This document shows positions 52,606 to 60,974 of a stretch of 64,000 nt of DNA, piece after piece; position 1 is the stretch's first letter, and every line of letters starts with the position of its first letter. Where the stretch lies: contig CAWESS010000036.1 in assembly GCA_963811825.1 (NCBI GenBank), forward strand, positions 62,001 through 126,000. The letters run 5' to 3'. Position numbers and translations under genes: made by a program. Source of the DNA: Fodinibacter sp963811825. GTDB lineage: Bacteria; Actinomycetota; Actinomycetes; Actinomycetales; Dermatophilaceae. Under the pieces are notes generated by a model, which saw only the letters and a list, made by a program, of their open reading frames with translations, ran no database searches and was not told the origin of the DNA.

Positions 52606-54365
52606 GCCTGGCCGATCTCGGTGAGGATCTCCTCGACCGCGGCGCCGACGGCCACCTCGCGCCGGACGCCGGAGCGCCGGTCCTTGACCTCGATGACACC
52701 GTCGGCGAGCCCGCGCCCGACGACGACGATCGTCGGCACGCCGATGAGCTCGGCGTCCTTGAACTTCACGCCGGGGCTCGCCTGACGACGGTCGTCGAGC
52801 AGCACCTGGACCCCGTGGGCCTCCAGTGCCCGGGTCAGCTCCTCGGCGTAGATGGCGACGGTCTCGTCCTTGCCGGTGACGACGACGTGGACGTCGGCCG
52901 GGGCCAGCGCCCGGGGCCAGATGAGGCCGAGCTCGTCGTGGTTGCCCTCGGCGACGCACGCCACGGCGCGCGAGACACCGACGCCGTAGGAGCCCATCGT
53001 CACGGTGCGCAGCTTGCCGTGCTCGTCGAGCACCTTGAGGTCGAGCGCCTCGGCGTACTTCGTGCCGAGCTGGAAGATGTGCCCCATCTCGATGCCGCGG
53101 GCGCTCTCGAGCCCGTGGCCGCACGAGGGGCACGCGTCGCCGTCGCGCACCTCGGCCGCCTCGATGGTGCCGTCACCCTCGAAGTCACGGCCCTTGACGA
53201 GGTCGAAGACGTGCTGGCCGGAGACGTCGGCCCCGGTGATCCACGCGGTGCCGTCGGCCACGCGCGGGTCGAGCAGGTACCGGATGCCGGTCGACTGCTC
53301 CAGCCCCAGCGCGCCGGGGCCGATGTACCCCTTCGCCAGGGTCGGATACCGAGCGAAGTCCAACTCCCCGAAGGCCTCGACGCCGGCCGGCTCGACCTGG
53401 GCGCCGAGCCGCTTCTCGTCGACCTCGCGGTCACCGGGCAGGCCGATCGCGAGCGGCTCGCGGGTGCCGTCGGGGTTCACGAGCATGACGACGACGTTCT
53501 TCAGCGTGTCGGCCGCCGTCCAGGCGCGCCCGTCGGTGCGGGGGTGGTCGGCGTTGGCCGCCGCGACGAGCGTGTCGATCGTCGGGGTGTCGGGGGTGTC
53601 CTCGACGTGCGCGGGGGGCGCGGTGGCGGCGTCGACGGCATCCGGCACCGGGACGCGCACGGCCTCGACGTTGGCGGCGTACCCACAGTTCGCACAGCGC
53701 ACGTAGGTGTCCTCGCCGTTCTCGGCGGTCGCGAGGAACTCCTCGGACTTCGAGCCACCCATCGCTCCGGCCATGGCCGCGACGATGACGTAGTGGAACC
53801 CGAGTCGGTCGAAGATGCGGACGTAGGCGTCGCGGTGCAGGTCGTAGCTCTTGTCGAGCCCGGACTCGTCGAGGTCGAAGGAGTAGGAGTCCTTCATGAC
53901 GAACTCGCGCCCCCGCAGGATGCCGGCGCGCGGCCTGGCCTCGTCGCGGTACTTGTTCTGGATCTGGTAGATCGACAGCGGCAGGTCCTTGTACGAGCTG
54001 TACAGGTCCTTGACCGTGAGGGTGAACATCTCCTCGTGGGTGGGGCCGAGCAGGTGGTCGGCACCCTTCCTGTCCACGAGCCGGAAGACGTTGTCGCCGT
54101 ACTCGGCCCAGCGGCCGCTCGCCTCGTAGGGCTCGCGCGGCAGCAGCGCCGGGAAGAGCAGCTCCTGGCTGCCGATGGCGTCCATCTCCTCGCGCACGAT
54201 CGTCTCGACCCGGCGCAGCACCTTCAGCCCGAGCGGCAGCCAGGTGTAGACGCCGGGGCTGACGCGCCGGATGTAGCCGGCCCGCACGAGCAGCTGGTGG
54301 CTCGGGACCTCGGCGTCCGCAGGGTTCTCGCGAAGGGTTCGCAGGAACAGGGACGACATGCGCAT
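52602..54365 (-). CDS. proS: Prolyl-tRNA synthetase (bacterial type with editing domain)
   Basis: A 587-residue class II synthetase. Starts MRMSSLFLRTLRENPADAEV with motif 1 in SPGVYTWLPLGLKVLRRVET, motif 2 in YQIQNKYRDEARPRAGILRG, the INS editing domain in the middle (residues about 230-390, ending RYPTLAKGYIGPGALG) and motif 3 in MGSYGVGVSRAVACVAEGNH. The C-terminal anticodon domain ends in VGRGLADGVIEVKDRRSGVR. Editing domain size matches the prokaryote-type ProS1. The downstream HAD gene is in the same operon. Confidence 0.97.
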   Translation of the reverse strand: MRMSSLFLRTLRENPADAEVPSHQLLVRAGYIRRVSPGVYTWLPLGLKVLRRVETIVREEMDAIGSQELLFPALLPREPYEASGRWAEYGDNVFRLVDRKGADHLLGPTHEEMFTLTVKDLYSSYKDLPLSIYQIQNKYRDEARPRAGILRGREFVMKDSYSFDLDESGLDKSYDLHRDAYVRIFDRLGFHYVIVAAMAGAMGGSKSEEFLATAENGEDTYVRCANCGYAANVEAVRVPVPDAVDAATAPPAHVEDTPDTPTIDTLVAAANADHPRTDGRAWTAADTLKNVVVMLVNPDGTREPLAIGLPGDREVDEKRLGAQVEPAGVEAFGELDFARYPTLAKGYIGPGALGLEQSTGIRYLLDPRVADGTAWITGADVSGQHVFDLVKGRDFEGDGTIEAAEVRDGDACPSCGHGLESARGIEMGHIFQLGTKYAEALDLKVLDEHGKLRTVTMGSYGVGVSRAVACVAEGNHDELGLIWPRALAPADVHVVVTGKDETVAIYAEELTRALEAHGVQVLLDDRRQASPGVKFKDAELIGVPTIVVVGRGLADGVIEVKDRRSGVRREVAVGAAVEEILTEIGQA

Positions 54366-54472
54366 GGCCACGGGTGGGCTCCTGAAACGTCGGGTGGGCA
54401 ACCCGCCAAGGATAACGACGTCCGCGGATGCCGCGCGCCGCACCTCCGCGCCCGGCCCGCCGCCGGTCACGC

Positions 54473-55261
54473 TCAGGCGGCGAGGGCGGTCTGCCCGAGG
54501 ACGAGCACCCCCATGACGAGCACGAACCACCCGAAGGCCTGGCGCAGGCGGTCCTGGGGCACCCGACCGGACAGCAGGGCCCCGACGACACTGCCGACCA
54601 CGGCCATCGCGGTCACGGCGGCCGCGAGACCCCAGTCGATCGACACCGAGGACAGGTAGCCCGCGAGCCCGGCGAACGACTTCATCGCGATGACGAGCAG
54701 CGAGGTCCCCACGGCCACCGGCATGGGGAGCCCTCCGAGCAGCACGAGCGCGGGGACGACGAGGAACCCGCCCCCGGCGCCGACGAGACCGGTCACGAGC
54801 CCGACGACGACCCCCTCGAGGAGCACCAGCCGCACGGGGAGGTCGCGCACCCCGCCGCCCGCCGACGACTCACCCGGCCCACCGGCATCCGACCTGCCGC
54901 GGCCGCGGATCATCGCGACGGCGGTCGCGAGCATCATCAGCGCGAACGCCACGAGGAGCACGGTGCCGGGGACGAACTCGGCGACCCGACCCCCTGCGTA
55001 GGCCCCTGCCATCGCGGCGGCCCCGAAGATCGCCCCGGTGCGCCACCGGACGCGGCCGGCTCGGGCGTGCGGCACGAGAGCGGCCAGGCTCGTCACCCCG
55101 ACGACGAGCAGCGAGGTCGCGATGGCCTCCTTGGCCTCGAGCCCGGCGACGTACACGAGCAGCGGCACCGTGAGGATGGAGCCGCCGCCGCCGAGCAACC
55201 CGAGCGCGACCCCCACGAGGACGGACAGGAGGAGGACGACGGGGAGACATGCCGCCAGCAT
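54473..55261 (-). CDS. TauE/SafE-family membrane transporter 2
   Basis: A 262-residue intact protein, about eight helices, with both copies of the family repeat: LGLLGGGGSILTVPLLVYVA and VGAGGGFLVVPALVLLGGLP. It is only distantly similar to transporter 1. A CsoR/CstR-like operator (ATACCCCCTAGGGTAT) overlaps its start codon. In several bacteria such operators control sulfite or persulfide handling genes including TauE proteins, so sulfite export under a persulfide or copper sensor is a reasonable inference; no CsoR-family gene is in the window. Confidence 0.88.
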   Translation of the reverse strand: MLAACLPVVLLLSVLVGVALGLLGGGGSILTVPLLVYVAGLEAKEAIATSLLVVGVTSLAALVPHARAGRVRWRTGAIFGAAAMAGAYAGGRVAEFVPGTVLLVAFALMMLATAVAMIRGRGRSDAGGPGESSAGGGVRDLPVRLVLLEGVVVGLVTGLVGAGGGFLVVPALVLLGGLPMPVAVGTSLLVIAMKSFAGLAGYLSSVSIDWGLAAAVTAMAVVGSVVGALLSGRVPQDRLRQAFGWFVLVMGVLVLGQTALAA

Positions 55262-55275
55262 ACCCCCTAGGGTAT
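55260..55275. promoter_or_regulatory. CsoR/CstR-like operator at the TauE2 start
   Basis: ATACCC-CCTA-GGGTAT is the near-palindromic C-run/G-run site typical of CsoR/CstR repressors. It covers the ATG of the transporter and the end of the upstream acetyltransferase gene. Confidence 0.6.
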
Positions 55276-56169
55276 GGCGAGCGGGCCGTCCCCGTCCTCG
55301 AACGGCCCCACCTGCTGGTAGCGCGCGCGGACCCCCGAGTCGAGGAACCCCAGCGAGTGGTACAGCGCGTGGGCGTTGTCGTTGTCGACGTTGACGGCGA
55401 GCCACGCCTGCTCGTACCCGGCCTTGCGCAGCGCTCGCAGCGACCGGACCATGAGGTGCGCCCCGAGCCGTTGACCCCGCCACTCGGGCACGACGCCGAC
55501 CTGGTCGATCCAGTCGTCCGAGATCGTGACGAACCCGGCCGCGTGCCCGTCCTCGTCGATGGCGACACGGGACAGGTCGGGATGGAAGCCGTCCTCGCTC
55601 TCGACCGAGGTGACCCACTCGTCCAGGGGCGTGCCCGGGAAACCCGGGCGGTTCGCGAACGACCGGGTGTAGGCCGCGTGGAAGAGCGCCTGGGTGTCCT
55701 GGGTCCACGGGTAGGTGTGGACCTGCGCGGGGCGCACGATCCGCGGCACCTCCAGCAGCGGACGCCGCATCACGTGCTCGGCGAAGGTGCGCTCGAGCCC
55801 GAGACGGTCCGCGAAGGCGTCCGACTCGGGAGAGGTGGTCTCGGCGACCAGTCGCAGCAGCGCTCCCCCGGCCTTCTCCGCACACCAGCGCACGAGCTCG
55901 TCGCCCAGGCCCTGCTGGCGGGACGAGGGGTGCACCAGCCCCGTCGCGGCCCGGTGTCCGCTGGCGTCGACGAAGACCGAAGCCGCCGCCACCATGTCGC
56001 CGGTCTCGTCGCGCCCACCCACCGACTGCCCGGACAGGAAGAGCTGGCGCAACATCGGCTCGGTCGCGAGCAGGGGCAGCCCGCCGTCCTTCTCGAGGCA
56101 ACACGCCGCGAGGTGGGTCAGCGCGGTCAGGTCCGCCTCGGTGAGGGGCTTCCAGTCCAGGGTCGACAT
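55267..56169 (-). CDS. GNAT acetyltransferase, two-domain (MshD-like layout)
   Basis: A 300-residue protein with two GNAT domains. The first half holds GHRAATGLVHPSSRQQGLGD (acetyl-CoA loop QxxGLG); the second holds IDQVGVVPEWRGQRLGAHLM and WLAVNVDNDNAHALYHSLGF. Mycothiol synthase MshD has the same tandem layout and the second domain is the active one; this protein could be MshD or a relative. The ATG at 56169 lies in MSTLDWKPLTEADLTALTHL. Confidence 0.75.
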   Translation of the reverse strand: MSTLDWKPLTEADLTALTHLAACCLEKDGGLPLLATEPMLRQLFLSGQSVGGRDETGDMVAAASVFVDASGHRAATGLVHPSSRQQGLGDELVRWCAEKAGGALLRLVAETTSPESDAFADRLGLERTFAEHVMRRPLLEVPRIVRPAQVHTYPWTQDTQALFHAAYTRSFANRPGFPGTPLDEWVTSVESEDGFHPDLSRVAIDEDGHAAGFVTISDDWIDQVGVVPEWRGQRLGAHLMVRSLRALRKAGYEQAWLAVNVDNDNAHALYHSLGFLDSGVRARYQQVGPFEDGDGPLAIP

Positions 56170-56247
56170 GGTGACCTCAACGAGCCGTGCCACGCAGGAC
56201 GGTGATGACGAGGGCCTCGGGTGCCATGGCCCCATCCAACCACTGCG

Positions 56248-57093
56248 TCAGAGGAGCACCGTCGAGAAGCTTCCCACCTCACGGAACCCGAGGCGCTCGT
56301 AGGTCGCGCGCGCCGCCAGGTTGTAGTCGTTCACGTACAACGTGACGAGCGGCGCGGGACCGACCATCACCTGCTCGACGACGCTCGCGAGCATCCCCGC
56401 GGCCAGGCCCTGACCGCGCAGCCGAGGTGCGAGCCAGACGCCCTGCAGCTGCGCGCACCCGAGGGCCAGGCTGCCGATGTCGGTCTTGAAGACGACCTCG
56501 CCGTCCTCGATCACGACGTAGGTGTGGCCGCGCTGGGCCAGGGCTGCGAGCGAGGCCCGGTAGCCGCGCTCGCTCCCGCGGTAGGGCGGGTAACCGATCT
56601 CCGCGGTGAACATGTGCTCGGCGGCAGGCAGGACGAGGTCGACCTCGTCGGGCCTGGCCGGGCGCACCCGGTGGTCCAGGGCGACGCCGAGGGTCGAGGG
56701 CAGCCGGTCGGCGACGAGGAGCGGCTGGCGCACGCGCACCGCCCGCGGTGGTCCCCAGTGCGGCTCGAGCCGGGACCACAGCCCTTCGACCTCGTCACGG
56801 CGGCCGAACACCGACGCGCAGCGCCCACGCCACCGGCGCACCCGCTCGGCGAACAGGGCCTGGCTCTCGGGGGTGGTGGCGACCGGGACGACGTTCGCGC
56901 TGGCCCAGCACAGCGAGGTCAGCTCGCCGTCGACGCGGTGCCCGAGGACGCTGAGCAGTGAGCCCGTGCGAGCTCCCTCGACGATCCGCGCGGCGACGAA
57001 GACGCTCCCGGGCAGGTCGCGCGAGCACACGTCCAGGGCTTCGTCGCGGTCAGCGAGCGACAGTGGACGGACCGGGGAGCGTGTGCGCAGCAC
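56248..57093 (-). CDS. DUF4081 GNAT-family acetyltransferase
   Basis: A 281-residue protein. The N-terminal DUF4081 half includes RDLPGSVFVAARIVEGARTG and LCWASANVVPVATTPESQAL; the C-terminal GNAT half has the acetyl-CoA motif GVWLAPRLRGQGLAAGMLAS and VTLYVNDYNLAARATYERLG. Genes of this family are usually found close to ispG and proS in actinobacteria, as here. Target unknown. GTG 57093 gives the family start. Confidence 0.85.
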   Translation of the reverse strand: MLRTRSPVRPLSLADRDEALDVCSRDLPGSVFVAARIVEGARTGSLLSVLGHRVDGELTSLCWASANVVPVATTPESQALFAERVRRWRGRCASVFGRRDEVEGLWSRLEPHWGPPRAVRVRQPLLVADRLPSTLGVALDHRVRPARPDEVDLVLPAAEHMFTAEIGYPPYRGSERGYRASLAALAQRGHTYVVIEDGEVVFKTDIGSLALGCAQLQGVWLAPRLRGQGLAAGMLASVVEQVMVGPAPLVTLYVNDYNLAARATYERLGFREVGSFSTVLL

Positions 57094-57117
57094 GGTCCCA
57101 GCCTAGGGCCCGTGCAC

Positions 57118-57156
57118 TCCGGTGGACCCCACTCATGCCGAAGGGGGTCCACCGGA
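57118..57156. terminator. Bidirectional-type hairpin between membrane protein and DUF4081 gene
   Basis: TCCGGTGGACCCC and its exact complement GGGGTCCACCGGA with a 13-base loop, 8 bases past the membrane protein stop. Confidence 0.7.
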
Positions 57157-57163
57157 TCCGTCG

Positions 57164-57706
57164 TCACACGGGGGCCAGCGAGCCCCGAACCGCGGCGACG
57201 TCCTCAACGACCGACGTCGTCACGCGACGCCGCCGCCACGGACACACGACCTCGGCGACCCCCCAACCGAGGGGTGCGGCCGAGAGCACCATGAGGGCGA
57301 GACCGACGAGCTGGGCAGGGGCCACGTCGATCGCCTCCCCCGACAGAACCGCGATGAGTGGAGAACCGGTGACCACGACCGCCCCGACCACGCGCACCAC
57401 CCGACCGCCGCGCAGGACCATCGCCATGCCGATCGCGGCGGGGGCGAGCACCATCCCCGGGCCGGCGAACAGGGCAAGTGCGGGCAGAGCAGCCAGGCGC
57501 CACCACCGCGAGCGCTCGGCCACGCGGGCCGCGTGGACCAGACCGAGGCAGGCCCCGGCCACGATCGCGAGACCGAGGATGAACAGCGTGCCCGACCAGG
57601 AGAAGCTCGGAGCCGTCGTGAGGAGCCGCATGAACACCCGGGCCACCACCCCCCAGACGAGGCCGAGCGCCGCGCCCAGGACGAGGCCCCGCAGCAACGC
57701 CCTCAC
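57164..57706 (-). CDS. Small multi-pass membrane protein of unknown function
   Basis: A 180-residue protein with about five membrane helices: ALLRGLVLGAALGLVWGVVA, GTLFILGLAIVAGACLGLVH, LAALPALALFAGPGMVLAPA and LVGLALMVLSAAPLGWGVAE are readable. Starts GTG 57706, overlapping the CHRD gene stop (GTGA), so the two are coupled. No recognised family. Confidence 0.75.
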   Translation of the reverse strand: MRALLRGLVLGAALGLVWGVVARVFMRLLTTAPSFSWSGTLFILGLAIVAGACLGLVHAARVAERSRWWRLAALPALALFAGPGMVLAPAAIGMAMVLRGGRVVRVVGAVVVTGSPLIAVLSGEAIDVAPAQLVGLALMVLSAAPLGWGVAEVVCPWRRRRVTTSVVEDVAAVRGSLAPV

Positions 57707-58237
57707 CAGACGACCGGGAGGCAGGCCAGACGGGCACCCGCCCCTCCCGTGTGGTGGTCGGTCTCCATCGCGTGGACCACGACCGAACGCGTGCCCGGAA
57801 CGGGGACGAAGGGCACGGATGCCGTCGCGGTCGCCGCGCCGTCCTCGACGGTGATGTCGAGCCACATCTCGGTGTCCTCGCTGACCTCGGGCGTGGGTGA
57901 TCCCGGCGAGGACGTCGGTGTTGTAGTGGCCGAGGGCGGCGCCGCCGTTGCCGGCGACGCACGGACCGGAGTGCAGGTGGGCACCGAAGGTCTCGCCGTC
58001 GGCCGATGCGTCGATCCCCTTGACGCGCAGCACGCCGTGGCTGCCCCGGGCGGAGGCGACGACCTGGAAGGCCGCGGTGGACCCGTCGAAGGGTCCAGCC
58101 GTGGCCGGCTGAAGGTCGGCCAGGGGCCCTGCGGCACGGACCACGGGACCGTGGTCGCCGGCGTTCGCCGTCGCGGGCAGGGTGATGAGTGCCACGATGG
58201 CCGCGAGTGGTAGCAATCGGCGGGAGGTGATGGACAT
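57703..58237 (-). CDS. Secreted CHRD-domain protein (frameshifted)
   Basis: Signal peptide MSITSRRLLPLAAIVALITL ending PATANA, then a CHRD domain: STAAFQVVASARGSHGVLRV, GETFGAHLHSGPCVAGNGGA and, after a one-base insertion near 57900, EVSEDTEMWLDITVEDGAAT and SVVVHAMETDHHTGGAGARL. The paired Hxxxx and HAxxxDHH pattern is typical of CHRD, which resembles Cu/Zn superoxide dismutase in part. One base removed gives 178 codons. Ribosome site AAAGGA precedes the ATG. Divergent from the sigma factor gene. Confidence 0.85.
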
Positions 58238-58328
58238 GGGTTTCCTTTCGGGTCATGGCCGCGAGAACGCGGACACCAGTGAGACGACCCACACCCCGCC
58301 GACGGGTGACATCGCGGGCCTGCAGAGG

Positions 58329-58994
58329 ATGACGAACCAGGAGCCGGAAGTTCGGCAGCCCTCCATGTCACCCGACGGGCGCGCTCACACGTCAGTCCCC
58401 CTGATGGAGGTTTTCTCGCTCGAGCAGGTGGTCGGGCTCGCCGGCACGTCCGCGAGGCCGGTCGAGTCGGCGGGTGCGACCGACCCCGCGGGTCCGCTCG
58501 ACCCCGCGGGTCCGGTCGACGTCGCAGCGATGTTCGACGCCGAAGCGGCATCGCTGACCCGGCTGGCGCGCTTCTACGTCGACGACAAGACGGCCGCCGA
58601 GGACCTGGTGCAGGAGGCCTTCATCCGTTTCGCCCGGCACCAGGGCCGGATCCGGGACCCGGAGCGGGCGGCGGCCTACCTGCGCTCGATCGTCGTCAAC
58701 CTCGCTCGCGACCACAACCGACGTGGCTTCGTCTCGTGGCGGCACCGCCCGCCAGCCCAGCCCGACGCACCGTCCGCGGCCGAGACCGCGGAGGAACGAG
58801 CTGAGCGAGCCGCCGTGGTCGACGCCATGAGGGCCCTCCCCCGGCGCCAGCGCGACTGCGTCACGCTGCGCTACTACTACGACATGCCGGTCGCGCAGAT
58901 CGCGACGACCCTCGGCCTGTCCGTCAACACCGTCAAGACCCATCTGCAGCGTGGGCTCGACGCCCTCGGCGCGACACTGGAGGCCGACCGATGA
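58329..58994 (+). CDS. ECF-type RNA polymerase sigma factor
   Basis: About 221 residues. Region 2 is ASLTRLARFYVDDKTAAEDL with VQEAFIRFARHQGRIRDPER and AAAYLRSIVVNLARDHNRR; region 4 is ALPRRQRDCVTLRYYYDMPV and AQIATTLGLSVNTVKTHLQR. The N-terminal 75 residues are low in structure, with a tandem DPAGPLDPAGPVD stretch, and the true start may be a later ATG (58365 or near 58404). Its stop overlaps the next gene, a candidate membrane anti-sigma partner, although no zinc motif is seen there. Confidence 0.88.
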   Translation: MTNQEPEVRQPSMSPDGRAHTSVPLMEVFSLEQVVGLAGTSARPVESAGATDPAGPLDPAGPVDVAAMFDAEAASLTRLARFYVDDKTAAEDLVQEAFIRFARHQGRIRDPERAAAYLRSIVVNLARDHNRRGFVSWRHRPPAQPDAPSAAETAEERAERAAVVDAMRALPRRQRDCVTLRYYYDMPVAQIATTLGLSVNTVKTHLQRGLDALGATLEADR

Positions 58995-59623
58995 CCCATC
59001 TCGAGGACCGCATCACGCGAGCGCTGACCCAGTCACCCACCCGGCCGTCACCCGACCTGTTCGACCGGGTCCGCGACAGCATCGAGGCCGACCGGCTCCG
59101 CCGGCGGCGCGCTCTCCTCACGGCCTGCGCCGCGGCCGTGCTCGTCACCGCCGTGACGGCCGCCGTCCTCCTCCTGACCCCTCGTACGAACGGAGCCCTC
59201 GCCATGCCCTGGTGGATCCTCGAAGTCGCCGTGACCCTCGTGCTCGTCGCCATGGCGGTGTGGCTGGGTCCCTTCATCAAGCGGTTCGGTCGGGCCTACG
59301 CGGCCGACGTCTTCCACGACAACCCGCTCACCGGCAAGAGCTACATCGTGCTCACCGACATCGTGTACTACCTGATCTTCACCGCGTACATCCTCTTCGG
59401 AGTCCACTTCGCGCCGCAGAGCGACTGGAACAACGACATCTCGGGGCTCGTCACCGCGGAGCAGATGGCGTTCTCGGCGGCGCGGATCGGCGGCATCCTG
59501 CTCATCATCGGCATCCTGCACGGGCTGAACATCGTGCTGATGCCGGTGCTCGGCCAGCTCTTCTCGCTCAACCGGCGCGTCGCCCGCCCCCGGGAGGCCG
59601 GCCGGCAGGAGGCCGACTGGTGA
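58991..59623 (+). CDS. Membrane protein coupled to the sigma factor (possible anti-sigma)
   Basis: A 210-residue protein. The first 37 residues are cytoplasmic (LEDRITRALTQSPTRPSPDL) and could bind a sigma factor; then helices LLTACAAAVLVTAVTAAVLL, ILEVAVTLVLVAMAVWLGPF, YIVLTDIVYYLIFTAYILFG and GGILLIIGILHGLNIVLMPV. No HxxxCxxC zinc motif is present. ATGA overlap with the sigma gene argues for regulation of that factor; direct proof is lacking. Confidence 0.7.
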   Translation: MTHLEDRITRALTQSPTRPSPDLFDRVRDSIEADRLRRRRALLTACAAAVLVTAVTAAVLLLTPRTNGALAMPWWILEVAVTLVLVAMAVWLGPFIKRFGRAYAADVFHDNPLTGKSYIVLTDIVYYLIFTAYILFGVHFAPQSDWNNDISGLVTAEQMAFSAARIGGILLIIGILHGLNIVLMPVLGQLFSLNRRVARPREAGRQEADW

Positions 59624-59651
59624 CCGAGGTCGTCAGCCGACGCGCACCCTG

Positions 59652-59682
59652 AACTTCTCCGCCGTCACTGGGACGGCGGAGA
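59652..59682. terminator. 13-bp hairpin between convergent genes
   Basis: CTTCTCCGCCGTC and its exact complement around ACTGG. A CTCCGCCGTCACTGGG segment is repeated 70 bases later and two smaller hairpins (59684-59713, near 59715) follow, so the region before ispG is hairpin-rich. Confidence 0.7.
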
Positions 59683-59779
59683 AGGTGGACGATGGCGGAG
59701 AAATATCTCCGTCCAGACGGAAGGACTCCGCCGTCACTGGGGTGACGAGATCCTCCGGCGACCGGGCGCTGGTGGCTCG

Positions 59780-60940
59780 TCAGCTGACGCTGACCGACGG
59801 GGCGCCCGCCGACTCCTCGTCCATCGGCTCGCCCATCTCCTCGGCCAGGCGCATGGCCTCCTCGATGAGGGTCTCGACGATCATGTTCTCGGGGACGGTC
59901 TTGATGACCTCGCCCTTGACGAAGATCTGGCCCTTGCCGTTGCCCGAGGCCACCCCGAGGTCGGCCTCGCGGGCCTCGCCCGGGCCGTTGACGACGCAGC
60001 CCATGACGGCCACGCGCAGCGGCACGGTCATCCCCTCGAGGCCCGCCGTCACCTGCTCGGCGAGCGTGTAGACGTCGACCTGGGCGCGGCCACACGAGGG
60101 GCACGAGACGATCTCGAGCTTGCGCGGGCGCAGGTTCAGCGACTGCAGGATCTGGTTGCCGACCTTGACCTCCTCGACGGGCGGGGCCGACAGGGAGACG
60201 CGGATCGTGTCGCCGATGCCCTGCGACAGCAGCGCGCCGAAGGCCGTGGCCGACTTGATCGTGCCCTGGAACGCCGGTCCCGCCTCGGTGACCCCGAGGT
60301 GGAGCGGCCAGTCGCCGCGCTCGGCGAGCAGCTGGTAGGCCTTGACCATGACGACCGGGTCGTTGTGCTTGACCGAGATCTTGAAGTCGTGGAAGTCGTG
60401 CTCCTCGAACAGGCTGGCCTCCCAGACCGCCGACTCGACGAGCGCCTCGGCGGTCGGCTTGCCGTACTTGTCGAGGATGCGCTTGTCGAGCGAGCCGGCG
60501 TTGACCCCGATGCGGATCGACACGTTGGCGGCCTTGGCGCGGCGGGCGATCTCGCCGACCTGGTCGTCGAACTGGCGGATGTTGCCCGGGTTGACGCGCA
60601 CCGCCGCGCACCCGGCATCGATCGCCGCGTAGACGTACTTGGGCTGGAAGTGGATGTCCGCGATGACCGGGATCTGCGACTTGCGGGCGATCGCGGTCAG
60701 GGCGTCGGCGTCGTCCTGGGTCGGGCAGGCCACCCGCACGATGTCGCACCCGGATGCCGTGAGCTCGGCGATCTGCTGGAGCGTCGCGTTGATGTCGGTG
60801 GTCGGCGTCGTCGTCATGGACTGCACCGAGACGGGCGCATCGCCCCCGACTGCGACCTTGCCGACCTGGATCTTGCGGCTGACCCGACGAGGTGCGACGA
60901 CGGGCGGGGGCAGGGGCGGCATACCGAGCGAGACGGACAT
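59780..60940 (-). CDS. ispG: 4-hydroxy-3-methylbut-2-en-1-yl diphosphate synthase
   Basis: Sixth step of the MEP isoprenoid pathway (methyl-erythritol cyclodiphosphate to HMBPP). A 386-residue protein: GGDAPVSVQSMTTTPTTDIN, TIM-barrel motif DIHFQPKYVYAAIDAGCAAV, VNPGNIRQFDDQVGEIARRA, and the [4Fe-4S] ligands in LEIVSCPSCGRAQVDVYTLA and VAVMGCVVNGPGEAREADLG (three Cys plus Glu). ATG 60940 chosen (MSVSLGMPPLPPPV); longer starts add only a basic stretch. dxr, the second enzyme of the pathway, lies 2.4 kb upstream on the same strand. Confidence 0.96.
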   Translation of the reverse strand: MSVSLGMPPLPPPVVAPRRVSRKIQVGKVAVGGDAPVSVQSMTTTPTTDINATLQQIAELTASGCDIVRVACPTQDDADALTAIARKSQIPVIADIHFQPKYVYAAIDAGCAAVRVNPGNIRQFDDQVGEIARRAKAANVSIRIGVNAGSLDKRILDKYGKPTAEALVESAVWEASLFEEHDFHDFKISVKHNDPVVMVKAYQLLAERGDWPLHLGVTEAGPAFQGTIKSATAFGALLSQGIGDTIRVSLSAPPVEEVKVGNQILQSLNLRPRKLEIVSCPSCGRAQVDVYTLAEQVTAGLEGMTVPLRVAVMGCVVNGPGEAREADLGVASGNGKGQIFVKGEVIKTVPENMIVETLIEEAMRLAEEMGEPMDEESAGAPSVSVS

Positions 60941-60974
60941 GGAACCCAGCCTACGTGGGGTGCCTCGAAGCGCC

